Notes under the pieces: model-generated
What the model was told of the DNA's origin: nothing
The model's database searches: none
What the model saw: only the letters and a program-made list of their open reading frames with translations
Translations under genes and position numbers: made by a program
In this document: positions 1 to 9,323 of the stretch, piece after piece
Layout: the number at the start of each line of letters is the position of its first letter
Numbering within the stretch: position 1 is the first letter of the stretch
Assembly (NCBI GenBank): GCA_963971285.1
Contig: OZ020246.1
Coordinates: forward strand, 8,725,217-8,789,216
Reading direction: 5' to 3'
Origin: Astropecten irregularis
Taxonomy: Eukaryota; Echinodermata; Asteroidea; Paxillosida; Astropectinidae
Length of the DNA stretch: 64,000 nucleotides

Positions 1-942
1 TATAAGAGGCGCGTAGCTGTCATTCGGGCTTAAGGAGTTGTTCGCGTCCAGAACAACTCACTCACAGTCTACACAGTCTACACAGTACAGTTCAAGAAAC
101 AGTAGTCAGCCATTGCAAGCGCTGTATACTGCGTACAGAAGCCGGCTATACAAGAGCTGCGTACAGTTACAGATACAGTACAGATACCAGGGCTGAAATA
201 CTTGCGGGTTTTAATACAGCGCAAGAAGCATAGGTGCACAATTAAATGCAGAAGAGTCACATCCCTTTCATACCCTCGACCAGTGGTTAGCCTACCTTAT
301 AATTACAGAGATTATACAGATGAGATTACCTTTTGCAGATGAGTTTACAGTTCGTCTTGTTGAATAAAAGACAGATATTTCTTTGTCGTTGAGTAACTTA
401 TACAAGCTGGTTTGAATTTCGATTCATTCGTCTCCACTCCCGTTGCTATTGTTTTTATAATTGAATATCCGTCCATTAGCTTGAAAGGCTGGAACATCAA
501 AGTTAGATTTGCAGAAGATACTACTCAGTCAGCTTCTACTCCAGTCCATGTCCAGCAATATAATTTATTCCCCACACGAGCAACCATTCTTCTCTTCTCC
601 GTCCGGCCTCCGCCCCTTGACTTGAGTTCAAGACTACTATACTCTAGCTACAATTCAAACGGCTAGCGCTAGAGAGCCAGTCGTCAATACAGCTACAGCA
701 GTAGAGTACAGAACAGTGCCAACAGTACAGCCGTGTGATCTGACAGTACAGTAATCGGCTGGCAACTTTGGTGATTGTACAGTAGAGCACGCCCTCTTCG
801 GTTGACGTGAGCCGACTCGGAGCCAGTCTGCACGGTGCTAATTATTGCTGACGGGCAGTAAGTATAACCGGTGAGGCGTTGAGCATCTCCTGCAGAAAAG
901 AACAGACATCATTCTCCGAACGGGTGCCCCGGGCCCGTTACA
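1..942 (+). repeat. 5' LTR, partial (lacks its first part)
   Basis: Positions 1-942 match 8384-9323 of the 3' LTR. By comparison the window starts about 445 nt inside the LTR, at its TATA box. The copy has an extra AA (CTTAAGG versus CTTGG) and ends in ACA as expected for an LTR. A polyadenylation signal AATAAA is at 363-368. Short frames inside it have identical translations in both LTRs, but that reflects LTR identity and is not evidence of coding. Confidence 0.95.
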
Positions 943-946
943 GTTT

Positions 947-964
947 TGGCGGCAGCGGCGGGAT
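947..964 (+). other. Primer-binding site, tRNA-Leu-like
   Basis: Four nt after the 5' LTR the sequence TGGCGGCAGCGGCGGGAT begins. It resembles the complement of the 3' end of animal tRNA-Leu (TGGTGGCAGCGGTGGGAT, from memory) with two C/T differences. The TGG start and the place right after the LTR fit a minus-strand primer site. The exact isoacceptor is inferred. Confidence 0.7.
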
Positions 965-1027
965 CTCAGCTAACGCATTGTTACAGATTAATTTTGATAA
1001 AGCTACCGGATACAGAAGAACAGAAAG

Positions 1028-2308
1028 ATGATGCAAACTTCAGATCCTGAGATCCAATTCGGACCCATCCCGGAGGAAATGGAGAGTGACAGCTCTGTCC
1101 ACGATATTTCTGTACCGATTAACGGAGACGGAGATGCGACCTCAACCCCACTGATAAATTTGGAGGACGAGCATGAAGAGATAAAACAGATGAAGAAGGA
1201 CAATGAAGAATTAAGAAGACAACTAGAAGTCCTAAAGAATAATAATTTCTTATCGATTCAACCCCTTGCCCCAATTTCTCACCCCAATTCTTTACCCATA
1301 GGTCAGAACGAAGTTTTGAGGCCAGCTTACAGTCCGTGTACAGATAAACCAAGAGTCAGACCAGCAACATTTGACGGATCGGGATCATGGAATGACTACA
1401 AAGTACAGTTTGAACTTCTGGCTGAATTGAATGGTTGGACAGAGACATCCAAGGCGATTTACCTTGCTGCAAGCCTGCGTGGACCTGCACAATCCGTGTT
1501 AGGAGATTTAGATGATGACAGGAGACGTAGCTACAGAGCTTTAACAGCAGCCCTAGGACAGAGATTCGGCCCAGAAAACCAGACAGAGTTATTCCGAGTT
1601 CAACTAAAGAACAGATTGAGAAGGAGGGATGAAACCCTGCCGGAACTAGCACAGGCCATAAGACGTTTGACAAGACAGGCATATCCAAGCGCCAACTATC
1701 AACTACAGGAGACTTTATCTAAGGAACATTTCATCGATGCATTGAATGACAGCGACATAAGATGGAGAGTTTTCCAGTCACGACCATCAAGTCTTGAGGA
1801 TGCAGTAAGAGTAGCTGTTGAGCTAGAGGCATTTCAAGCTGCAGACAGACAACGAGTATGGGCAAGGAAGCCAACTGCTAGAATGATTAATGTGGAACAT
1901 GACAGTTCAACCGGCAGGAAAACAACTGGTGAACAGATCGACATGCAAGAACAGATGGCATCGTTGGTTACCAACATTGAGAAGATAATATCTGATGGTT
2001 TCAAGAACTTTCAGAAGGAACACACCCAAGATTATAGAGGACCTGACCCTACTGGACAGAATGCACAGAGCCGGACACAGAAATTTGACAGAAAAGACAA
2101 CTATGGACCAACTGAATGCTGGAACTGTCACATGTTTGGACACTTCAGGAAGGATTGTCCAAGGCGAATTGCGAACCCAAGACGATCGTTTGAGAACAAC
2201 GGTCCACAGAACAGACAGTCATTTCAACAGGGAAACGGGCAGCAGTCGAACTACCGGGCCAATGTTCGACAAAATCAACCCGGCCCAACCATGATCAGGA
2301 GACAATAG
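1028..2308 (+). CDS. gag: Gag polyprotein of the Gypsy element
   Basis: This 426-residue structural protein should assemble the virus-like particle and package element RNA. An acidic N-terminal region (about 1-60) with short coiled-coil-like heptads (EEIKQMKKDNEELRRQLE) precedes the retrotransposon-gag capsid-like region (about 110-265). A single CCHC zinc knuckle, CWNCHMFGHFRKDC, starts at residue 364 and should bind nucleic acid. The tail is rich in Gln, Asn and Arg. Two adjacent ATGs (1028 and 1031) could serve as start; I chose the first. The frame ends at TAG 2306-2308 and overlaps the pol frame, which is open from 2194, so Pol is probably made by -1 frameshifting. Confidence 0.93.
   Translation: MMQTSDPEIQFGPIPEEMESDSSVHDISVPINGDGDATSTPLINLEDEHEEIKQMKKDNEELRRQLEVLKNNNFLSIQPLAPISHPNSLPIGQNEVLRPAYSPCTDKPRVRPATFDGSGSWNDYKVQFELLAELNGWTETSKAIYLAASLRGPAQSVLGDLDDDRRRSYRALTAALGQRFGPENQTELFRVQLKNRLRRRDETLPELAQAIRRLTRQAYPSANYQLQETLSKEHFIDALNDSDIRWRVFQSRPSSLEDAVRVAVELEAFQAADRQRVWARKPTARMINVEHDSSTGRKTTGEQIDMQEQMASLVTNIEKIISDGFKNFQKEHTQDYRGPDPTGQNAQSRTQKFDRKDNYGPTECWNCHMFGHFRKDCPRRIANPRRSFENNGPQNRQSFQQGNGQQSNYRANVRQNQPGPTMIRRQ
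2230..2286 (+). promoter_or_regulatory. Predicted -1 ribosomal frameshift signal: slippery heptamer plus pseudoknot
   Basis: GGGAAAC at 2230-2236 lies in the gag frame as G GGA AAC, a standard X XXY YYZ slippery heptamer. After an 8-nt spacer, GTCGAAC (2245-2251) can pair with GTTCGAC (2264-2270) in 7 perfect pairs. The loop carries GGGCC (2256-2260), which can pair with GGCCC (2282-2286). This is H-type pseudoknot geometry. Pol lies in the -1 frame relative to gag, as such a signal requires. No folding program was run. Confidence 0.8.
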
Positions 2309-5300
2309 GTACTCGCTCAGATATAGATGGACTATACGTCAAAGGCTTTGTTGAAGATACCCAAGTAACTTTTCTAGTTGACACCGGGGCAAACATAACA
2401 ATCATCAGACCTGAAGTTTACTACAAAATACCAAGACAGTCTAGGCCGTCATTAGAGAGTAAGACGATTGAAATGGTTATGGCTGACGGAAAGCCACTTT
2501 CTTTTCAAGGACAGGGAAGTTTCAGAATCAGTATCGGGAGTGACAATGAGGCCGGACTTCAACATGAAGTGTGGGTGGCTGACATAGAATTACAGGGCAT
2601 ACTTGGGTACGACTTCCTGCACAAATACAATTGCAACCTAGATGTTGGAAGAGGCGAGATGATGTTACAGGAGAAAGCAGTTAAATGTGAGAGAACAAGA
2701 GCCATGTGTTGTCGAGTCGTTGCGGACATGACAGTGAACATACCAGCCAGAGGTGAGCTTTTGTTACCAGGAAGAATAGTGGGTAAACATGACATGGGCT
2801 TGGCAATTCTGGAGCCAACGACAACATTTACAGAACAGCATGATGAGATGATGGTAGCCAAAGTTCTGGTTGACACAGGAAAGGAACAAGTTCCTGTGCG
2901 TCTGCTGAATTTGAGTGACCAACCTGCAAGACTGTACAAGGGAACCAACATAGCAGAGTGCGAGCCAGTAAACGTAGTTCCACAAGAAAACAGAAACAGG
3001 TTTCACACAGCAGTCATCCATACTCAAGACGGCACAACAGCTTCAGATAGGCCGTTGATGACAGTCGTTCCAGACCACTTGACAGATCTGTATAACAGGT
3101 GTAGTATTCACTTGGACCAAGAACAGCAGCAGCGGTTGTCAGCTCTTCTGACACGACATCAAGATGTTTTTGCGTCTTCTTCTGAGGATATGGGCAAGAC
3201 ATCAGTATACAGGCATCGAATAGACACCGGCGGAGCGAAACCAATCCGACAGCCAGCAAGAAGATTACCCATACATCAGAGAAAAGAAGCCGACGCTGAG
3301 GTTGATAAAATGTTGAAGAAAGACATCATAGAACCATCATCCAGTCCATGGGCATCGCCGATTGTACTTGTGAAGAAGAAAGATGGCACAACCAGATTTT
3401 GCGTTGATTACAGGAAGGTGAATGCTGCGACGATAAAAGACAGTTACCCGTTGCCAAGAATAGATGATTCCCTTGACGCATTATCAGGTTCCGTTTGGTT
3501 TTCTACACTTGATCTACAAAGCGGCTATTGGCAGGTAGAAATGGCTGAGGAGGACCGGGAGAAGACTGCATTTGTCACCGGTACAGGAATTGGGTTTTAT
3601 CAATTCAAGGTCATGCCATTCGGACTTTGCAACGCCCCAGCAACTTTCGAGAGGTTGATGGAAAGAGTACTAGCCGGTCTTCAGTGGCAGACATGTCTAT
3701 TATACCTAGATGATATCATTTCATACGGTCAAAGTTTCGAACAAGAGCTAGAGAGGCTTGAAGAGGTGCTTGTACGACTACGGACGGCAGGATTGAAGTT
3801 GAGTCCAAAGAAGTGCCACCTGTTTCAACGGAGAGTATCATTTCTTGGTCATGAGGTTTCGGACAAGGGAATCGCCACAGACAGTTCGAAGACAGAAACC
3901 GTTCGGAACTGGCCGACTCCCAGAAACGTGACCGAAGTCAGAAGTTTTCTTGGTTTATGCTCATATTATAGAAGATTTGTAAAGGGGTTCGCCGGGATAG
4001 CCAAGCCACTTCATCGATTAACAGAAAAACAGAAACATTTCCTGTGGACAGAGGAATGTGAGACAGCTTTCAAGCAGTTGAAGTCAGCCCTTACATCAGC
4101 GCCGATCCTAGCATATCCCCTGAATGATGATACCAGTAGTTTCATACTGGATACAGACGCTAGTAATTTCGGCATTGGTGCGGTTTTGTCACAGATGCAA
4201 GACGGAGTAGAGAGGGTTATCGGGTACTTCAGTCGGACGCTGACGAAAGCTGAGCGCAGATATTGTGTCACGAGGAAAGAACTTCTTGCGGTAGTGGCGG
4301 CAACAAAACATTTTCATCACTACTTCTACGGAAGAAAGTTCCTGATAAGAAGTGACCACGGAGCATTAAGATGGATGATGAACTTCAGGAATCCAGAGGG
4401 TCAAACAGCCAGATGGTTAGAGGTGATGAGTACATACACGTTTGAAATACAGCATCGAGCTGGGCTTAAACACGGGAATGCAGACGGCTTATCTCGTCGG
4501 CCTTGCGATGACTGTGAGCAGTGTGACAGAGTTGAGCGTAATTCGGCGCCACGACAAATTGCACACAGTATGAGAAATCCTCCTAACCACAGAGCAGATA
4601 AATTTAATAAGGAACCACAGTCTTATACCGAAGCGGTATTAACTGGAAACCAGATGTCAGGACAACAGCACTGTGATACGAGTCCCACAGATGGGGATCT
4701 TCCAACTGACACTAATGAGGAAGTTCGAGATGGCATGAGACTGCTGGACGGTCGACGGTGCGCAACCATTGTCTTAGATGAACACTGGCAAGAGACGTTT
4801 GGAGACGGCAGTTGGCCTAGGGAAGGTCATGTGTGTACAGCCATGAATTTTAAAGAGGGAGAAAACGACCCTGAAGATGGCGACAGGCTGAGGGACAGCC
4901 GAAGGAGTACAGCCGTAAACGTTTGCCAAGGTAAAAAGTGTTCAACAGAGAAGACTGGAGATGGTGACGAATGCACAGCCAAAGACTTACGGGAATCGCA
5001 ACTAAAGGACGAGTATATCGGGCAGGTAATCCGATGGAAGGAGTCCCGAGATGTGCGACCCAAGTGGAATGAAGTTTCCCCAGGTGACGAGGTTATTAAA
5101 CGATACTGGACACAGTGGGAACGCCTGATTATGCGGAACGGCGTGCTGTACAGAAAATGGGAATCAGAGAGAGGGGATAAGATAACATGGCAGTTAGTCC
5201 TCCCCAAGGACCTCCGACGAGATTTATTACAGCGACTCCACAGTGACCCGACATCAGGACATCTAGGAAGAACTAAGACAACAGACAGAGTTCAAAGACG

Positions 5301-5934
5301 GTACTACTGGTATGGATGGCGACAAGATGTACGCCGGCTATGTAAAACTTGTGATGTTTGTGCAGCACGAAAACAGCCACTGAGAAAAGCCAAGAGTCCG
5401 ATGAAGCAGTACAACGTTGGTGTAACTATGGAAAGAATTGCACTTGACGTGATGGGACCATTGCCTGCAACAGAAGATGGTAATAAATACATCTTAGTCG
5501 TGGGTGACTACTTTACCAAGTGGACAGAGGCGTATGCAATTCCCAACCAAGAGGCAAGAACTGTAGCCAACGTACTAATTGGAGAATTTATTTGCAGATA
5601 CGGTGTCCCCCTACAGATACACTCGGATCAAGGCCGAAACTTTGAGTCAACATTATTTAAGGAAATTTGTCAAATACTGAATATAGAGAAAACTAGGACG
5701 ACAGCTCTACATCCCCAATCGGATGGAATGATAGAACGCTTCAATAGAACCCTGGAATCCATGTTAGCAATGTTTGTATCAGACAACCAGCGAGATTGGG
5801 ATAGATGTCTGCCTTACGTCATGATGGCCTACAGAACTTCAGTGCACGAGACTACAGGATGGACCCCCGTCTATTTCGGGCAGGACGCCTGGAACCCCCC
5901 AAGTCCGCCGCCGGAGGAGAAGTGGCCTGGATGA
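2236..5934 (+). CDS. pol: Pol polyprotein: protease, reverse transcriptase, RNase H, integrase
   Basis: This is the catalytic polyprotein of the element, in the -1 frame relative to gag; the given start is the first codon after the predicted slip, and an internal ATG lies at 2473. Aspartic protease motif LVDTGAN has its DTG at 2380-2388. RT shows VDYRKVN, FSTLDLQSGYWQ, MPFGLCNAPATF and the catalytic YLDD at 3703-3714. RNase H follows with DTDASNFGIGAVLSQ. The integrase has an HHCC zinc finger (about 5236-5360) and a DDE core with Asp at 5446 and 5626 and Glu at 5734; the last two are separated by 35 residues, the canonical DD35E spacing. The frame ends at TGA 5932-5934, soon after TGWTPVYFG, which is early for a Gypsy integrase. 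The C-terminal tail may be truncated or frameshifted. Confidence 0.93.
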   Translation, partial: RAAVELPGQCSTKSTRPNHDQETIGTRSDIDGLYVKGFVEDTQVTFLVDTGANITIIRPEVYYKIPRQSRPSLESKTIEMVMADGKPLSFQGQGSFRISIGSDNEAGLQHEVWVADIELQGILGYDFLHKYNCNLDVGRGEMMLQEKAVKCERTRAMCCRVVADMTVNIPARGELLLPGRIVGKHDMGLAILEPTTTFTEQHDEMMVAKVLVDTGKEQVPVRLLNLSDQPARLYKGTNIAECEPVNVVPQENRNRFHTAVIHTQDGTTASDRPLMTVVPDHLTDLYNRCSIHLDQEQQQRLSALLTRHQDVFASSSEDMGKTSVYRHRIDTGGAKPIRQPARRLPIHQRKEADAEVDKMLKKDIIEPSSSPWASPIVLVKKKDGTTRFCVDYRKVNAATIKDSYPLPRIDDSLDALSGSVWFSTLDLQSGYWQVEMAEEDREKTAFVTGTGIGFYQFKVMPFGLCNAPATFERLMERVLAGLQWQTCLLYLDDIISYGQSFEQELERLEEVLVRLRTAGLKLSPKKCHLFQRRVSFLGHEVSDKGIATDSSKTETVRNWPTPRNVTEVRSFLGLCSYYRRFVKGFAGIAKPLHRLTEKQKHFLWTEECETAFKQLKSALTSAPILAYPLNDDTSSFILDTDASNFGIGAVLSQMQDGVERVIGYFSRTLTKAERRYCVTRKELLAVVAATKHFHHYFYGRKFLIRSDHGALRWMMNFRNPEGQTARWLEVMSTYTFEIQHRAGLKHGNADGLSRRPCDDCEQCDRVERNSAPRQIAHSMRNPPNHRADKFNKEPQSYTEAVLTGNQMSGQQHCDTSPTDGDLPTDTNEEVRDGMRLLDGRRCATIVLDEHWQETFGDGSWPREGHVCTAMNFKEGENDPEDGDRLRDSRRSTAVNVCQGKKCSTEKTGDGDECTAKDLRESQLKDEYIGQVIRWKESRDVRPKWNEVSPGDEVIKRYWTQWERLIMRNGVLYRKWESERGDKITWQLVLPKDLRRDLLQRLHSDPTSGHLGRTKTTDRVQRRYYWYGWRQDVRRLCKTCDVCAARKQPLRKAKSPMKQYNVGVTMERIALDVMGPLPATEDGNKYILVVGDYFTKWTEAYAIPNQEARTVANVLIGEFICRYGVPLQIHSDQGRNFESTLFKEICQILNIEKTRTTALHPQSDGMIERFNRTLESMLAMFVSDNQRDWDRCLPYVMMAYRTSVHETTGWTPVYFGQDAWNPPSPPPEEKWPG

Positions 5935-6149
5935 GAAAACAAGCGAGGGAGGACCCCAGCGCCAGACGGGAGAGGTCAGATCATCTGCACCCCATCGACT
6001 TCGGGACCACCGTACGTCTTGTAACGGAACGTGCCATCTTCCCCGACGGCAGAGAATATGAAGTGAGCTTCACTGAATATAAGCTGCCCAGCCGCCAGGT
6101 GAGCTGGAAGACATGGAACGCGGACAACCACCGGGTATCCGAGATGTAG
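5935..6149 (+). other. Open frame after pol, possible shifted integrase tail
   Basis: A frame different from pol stays open from within pol to 6149. Its last 70 residues include WMRKQAREDPSARRERSD and a Tyr/Trp-containing end. The first part loosely recalls the Arg/Lys-rich helix after the Gypsy integrase core. It could be the original integrase C-terminus displaced by a frameshift, or chance. I do not call it a gene. Confidence 0.3.
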
Positions 6150-7938
6150 AATTGTTATAGGCCTAGGGCTACTTCAAATGTAAGTTTCATAAATAGAGAT
6201 TTGTTAGCTAGGACTGTACAAACATAGCCTAAAGAAAAACCTTCAAATTAATATAGGCCTAGGTATAGTCATTGCATATTGATAGGGCTAGCTAGCTAGG
6301 CGTTAAACCCAGAATTGATTCATGTCGAATTTTCTCATGTTCATTTTAGGCTACCGTATAGGGCATTCAATGATTCGATGTAGAAACTAGTATAAATTTA
6401 TCTAGTCTAGGGACGATTAACTTTAGGCTTGCCTCCGTGAATATTTCTTCTTCTCTGCATAACATGTAGGCTATTGCCTAATTTAACCTAATCTAAGGCA
6501 GGCCCCTTATCCGAGAAAGTTTGGAATTTTAAGTCAGTGTTAGAGAATTTCATCCTGTGAAATAACCCCTGATGTTCAGGTGTTATCTTGAAAAGGTTTA
6601 GGAAATGTGAAATTGATAAATAAATTAATTAAATAATTATAAGCTCTGGTTCATTTTTAGGAATGTTAGGGCCTAAATGAAAAAAAAACGGAATTCAGGC
6701 TTGTGCATAAATTTCATGGATTTTGCTGGCCACCTGGCCAGAGGTGAAATTAATACAATGTATACTTTTTGAGACGCGCACGCAGTAGTGGATCAAAAGT
6801 GGCCGGAAAAAGTGACTTCCTGGCTTTAGCGCCTTTAATTTGCCGCCTTCCCATGATGCATTGGTCAACTTTGCCATAACCAAGATGGCGGACGCAGAAT
6901 TCTCACGGAGCTTAACAAAAGTTTTCAAAACAGTTAGGAATCGAATAATTTGAGACGTGTTAATAAGTTTTCTGGTCAACAACTTGCTGATAGTGAGACA
7001 GGGAACATTTAAGGTAAATCTGACGTTTCCAAGGTGTGAATTTTAGATGGAAATTACTGTATTGACTTTTTGACAGCGTGTGTTTTGATTCAGCATTGAG
7101 AACACAGCGTTCACGTACGTGTACGGTATACGTACGTATAGTCAGGGATTAGTTACCAGGTGACGAGTTTTGTGTATATTCATTAATGTGATAGTACACG
7201 GAGTATCATGGTTAGACATAGCCTAGGTTTAACGTAGACTTTTAGTGTGTAGAAAGCATAAATGTAGATTAGGTTATCAGTAGATCAGTAGACTGTGCAG
7301 ACAACTTCGACGGATGTAAATAGAAATTAAATTAACATGATTAATTACTGGCTCGATGATTTCTCTTGACCTTGAGACTTATTATTGTAATTCATGTCAG
7401 AATTGTAATGTAAATTAAATGATAATCATCACATGACTTGAAATGTAAATGCCAATGTTTTACTGAAACTAAGCTTTAATTAATGATAAATTGATGATTG
7501 TAAATTGAAAATGATGAGATGATGAGTTTGACTTTGAGGCTTTGGAAATGTTTTCAAGCAGTTGCTTTATTAATTTGTGCTTAAAGATTAAGGATTTTTG
7601 ATCTGTCATTAATTATCAGTAAACAATAGAGCCAGATAAAACAGATTAGTTTGGTTTTACTGTACACTTCCAGAATGTGGTAAATTGAAGTCTTTCTCTC
7701 TAGTCGGGTATTTCTTTCCTTTTTCTCAAGTTATGTGTTGTGGCCTATGATACCCCTTGTTTTTGCTGAAATGAATTTGAAACGTTAATTTAAATGCTTT
7801 TTCACACATGTTTATGGTAAACGTTTATTATAAAGTTAAAGTTGGAATATAAATTATTTGTGCAACATCTGTGATTTTTGTCATAAAATTATATAAATTT
7901 AAATGCGAGGACGCATTTGTGTCTTAAGAAGGGGAGAG
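6150..7938 (+). other. Internal non-coding region and polypurine tract of the Gypsy element
   Basis: About 1.8 kb between pol and the 3' LTR has no long open frame and no env. It is mostly AT-rich, with several TAGGCCTA-like words. A more GC-rich patch near 6740-6960 contains an ATG in CAAGATGGCGGAC (6881-6893) that opens a 22-residue frame. The tract AAGAAGGGGAGAG at 7926-7938 abuts the 3' LTR and should be the plus-strand primer. Confidence 0.8.
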
Positions 7939-9323
7939 TGTGACAAAAATCGATTCTCCTGTAAATCTTTATTCCAGTTTCTCCTGTATGATTGGATAAG
8001 CTTAGGACTTAATTAATTCTTTATAAGAATACACTTTCACTTCCTTGAGACTTACCCAATACTTTTGTAGATTAAATAAACTTAGAAGACTTTAGTAACT
8101 TAGCCTTTGAGAATGCATAATGCCTTAACAAAGTTTGAGTTTATCACATTATGCTACTGCATATGGTTTATGATAATGCAAGTTCATGTAGTTGTACACA
8201 CAGCGTATAATGCATACAGTATACAGTATATCGTTTGTGCAGAAACCTATAGGACATATGTTTTGTGCACACTTCTATGCAGTCCACTGACCGAGATATG
8301 ATAAGTGTAACTCATTTGCATGTGACGCAGCGTTTGGCCAATGCCAGCGCGTTGCCCCAGATTCGCGCTGCCCAGAAGTTGTATATAAGAGGCGCGTAGC
8401 TGTCATTCGGGCTTGGAGTTGTTCGCGTCCAGAACAACTCACTCACAGTCTACACAGTCTACACAGTACAGTTCAAGAAACAGTAGTCAGCCATTGCAAG
8501 CGCTGTATACTGCGTACAGAAGCCGGCTATACAAGAGCTGCGTACAGTTACAGATACAGTACAGATACCAGGGCTGAAATACTTGCGGGTTTTAATACAG
8601 CGCAAGAAGCATAGGTGCACAATTAAATGCAGAAGAGTCACATCCCTTTCATACCCTCGACCAGTGGTTAGCCTACCTTATAATTACAGAGATTATACAG
8701 ATGAGATTACCTTTTGCAGATGAGTTTACAGTTCGTCTTGTTGAATAAAAGACAGATATTTCTTTGTCGTTGAGTAACTTATACAAGCTGGTTTGAATTT
8801 CGATTCATTCGTCTCCACTCCCGTTGCTATTGTTTTTATAATTGAATATCCGTCCATTAGCTTGAAAGGCTGGAACATCAAAGTTAGATTTGCAGAAGAT
8901 ACTACTCAGTCAGCTTCTACTCCAGTCCATGTCCAGCAATATAATTTATTCCCCACACGAGCAACCATTCTTCTCTTCTCCGTCCGGCCTCCGCCCCTTG
9001 ACTTGAGTTCAAGACTACTATACTCTAGCTACAATTCAAACGGCTAGCGCTAGAGAGCCAGTCGTCAATACAGCTACAGCAGTAGAGTACAGAACAGTGC
9101 CAACAGTACAGCCGTGTGATCTGACAGTACAGTAATCGGCTGGCAACTTTGGTGATTGTACAGTAGAGCACGCCCTCTTCGGTTGACGTGAGCCGACTCG
9201 GAGCCAGTCTGCACGGTGCTAATTATTGCTGACGGGCAGTAAGTATAACCGGTGAGGCGTTGAGCATCTCCTGCAGAAAAGAACAGACATCATTCTCCGA
9301 ACGGGTGCCCCGGGCCCGTTACA
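7939..9323 (+). repeat. 3' LTR, complete (1385 bp)
   Basis: It begins TGTGACAAAAATCG right after the polypurine tract and ends CCCGTTACA, so it has TG...CA ends. TATATAAG (8382-8389) is a good TATA box; U3 is then about 450 bp and transcription should start near 8415. AATAAA at 8744-8749 is the likely polyadenylation signal, leaving a long U5 of roughly 550 bp. Confidence 0.95.
8382..8389 (+). promoter_or_regulatory. LTR TATA box
   Basis: TATATAAG inside the 3' LTR, about 360 nt before the AATAAA signal. This is the usual arrangement of an LTR promoter. The same box sits at the left edge of the window in the 5' LTR. Confidence 0.6.

Larger units (their letters stand above)
1..9323 (+). mobile_element. 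Ty3/Gypsy LTR retrotransposon, nearly full length
   Basis: The element runs 5' LTR (cut by the window start), tRNA primer-binding site, gag, pol, a long non-coding stretch, polypurine tract and 3' LTR. Domain order protease, RT, RNase H, integrase is that of Ty3/Gypsy (Metaviridae), not Copia. The two visible LTR parts match closely apart from one 2-nt indel near position 33, so the copy looks recent. No env-like frame is visible between pol and the 3' LTR. Gypsy elements usually make a target duplication of about 5 bp; the right flank begins ATACT, and the left flank is outside the window. The element lies antisense to a host gene and abuts one of its exons. Confidence 0.95.

Noticed and set aside
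78..666. Small frames inside the LTRs, repeated at 8459-9047
   Set aside because: Identical in both LTRs only because the LTRs are identical; no known LTR-encoded protein resembles them.
6150..7925. Search for an env gene after pol
   Set aside because: No frame longer than about 95 codons and no signal or membrane segments.
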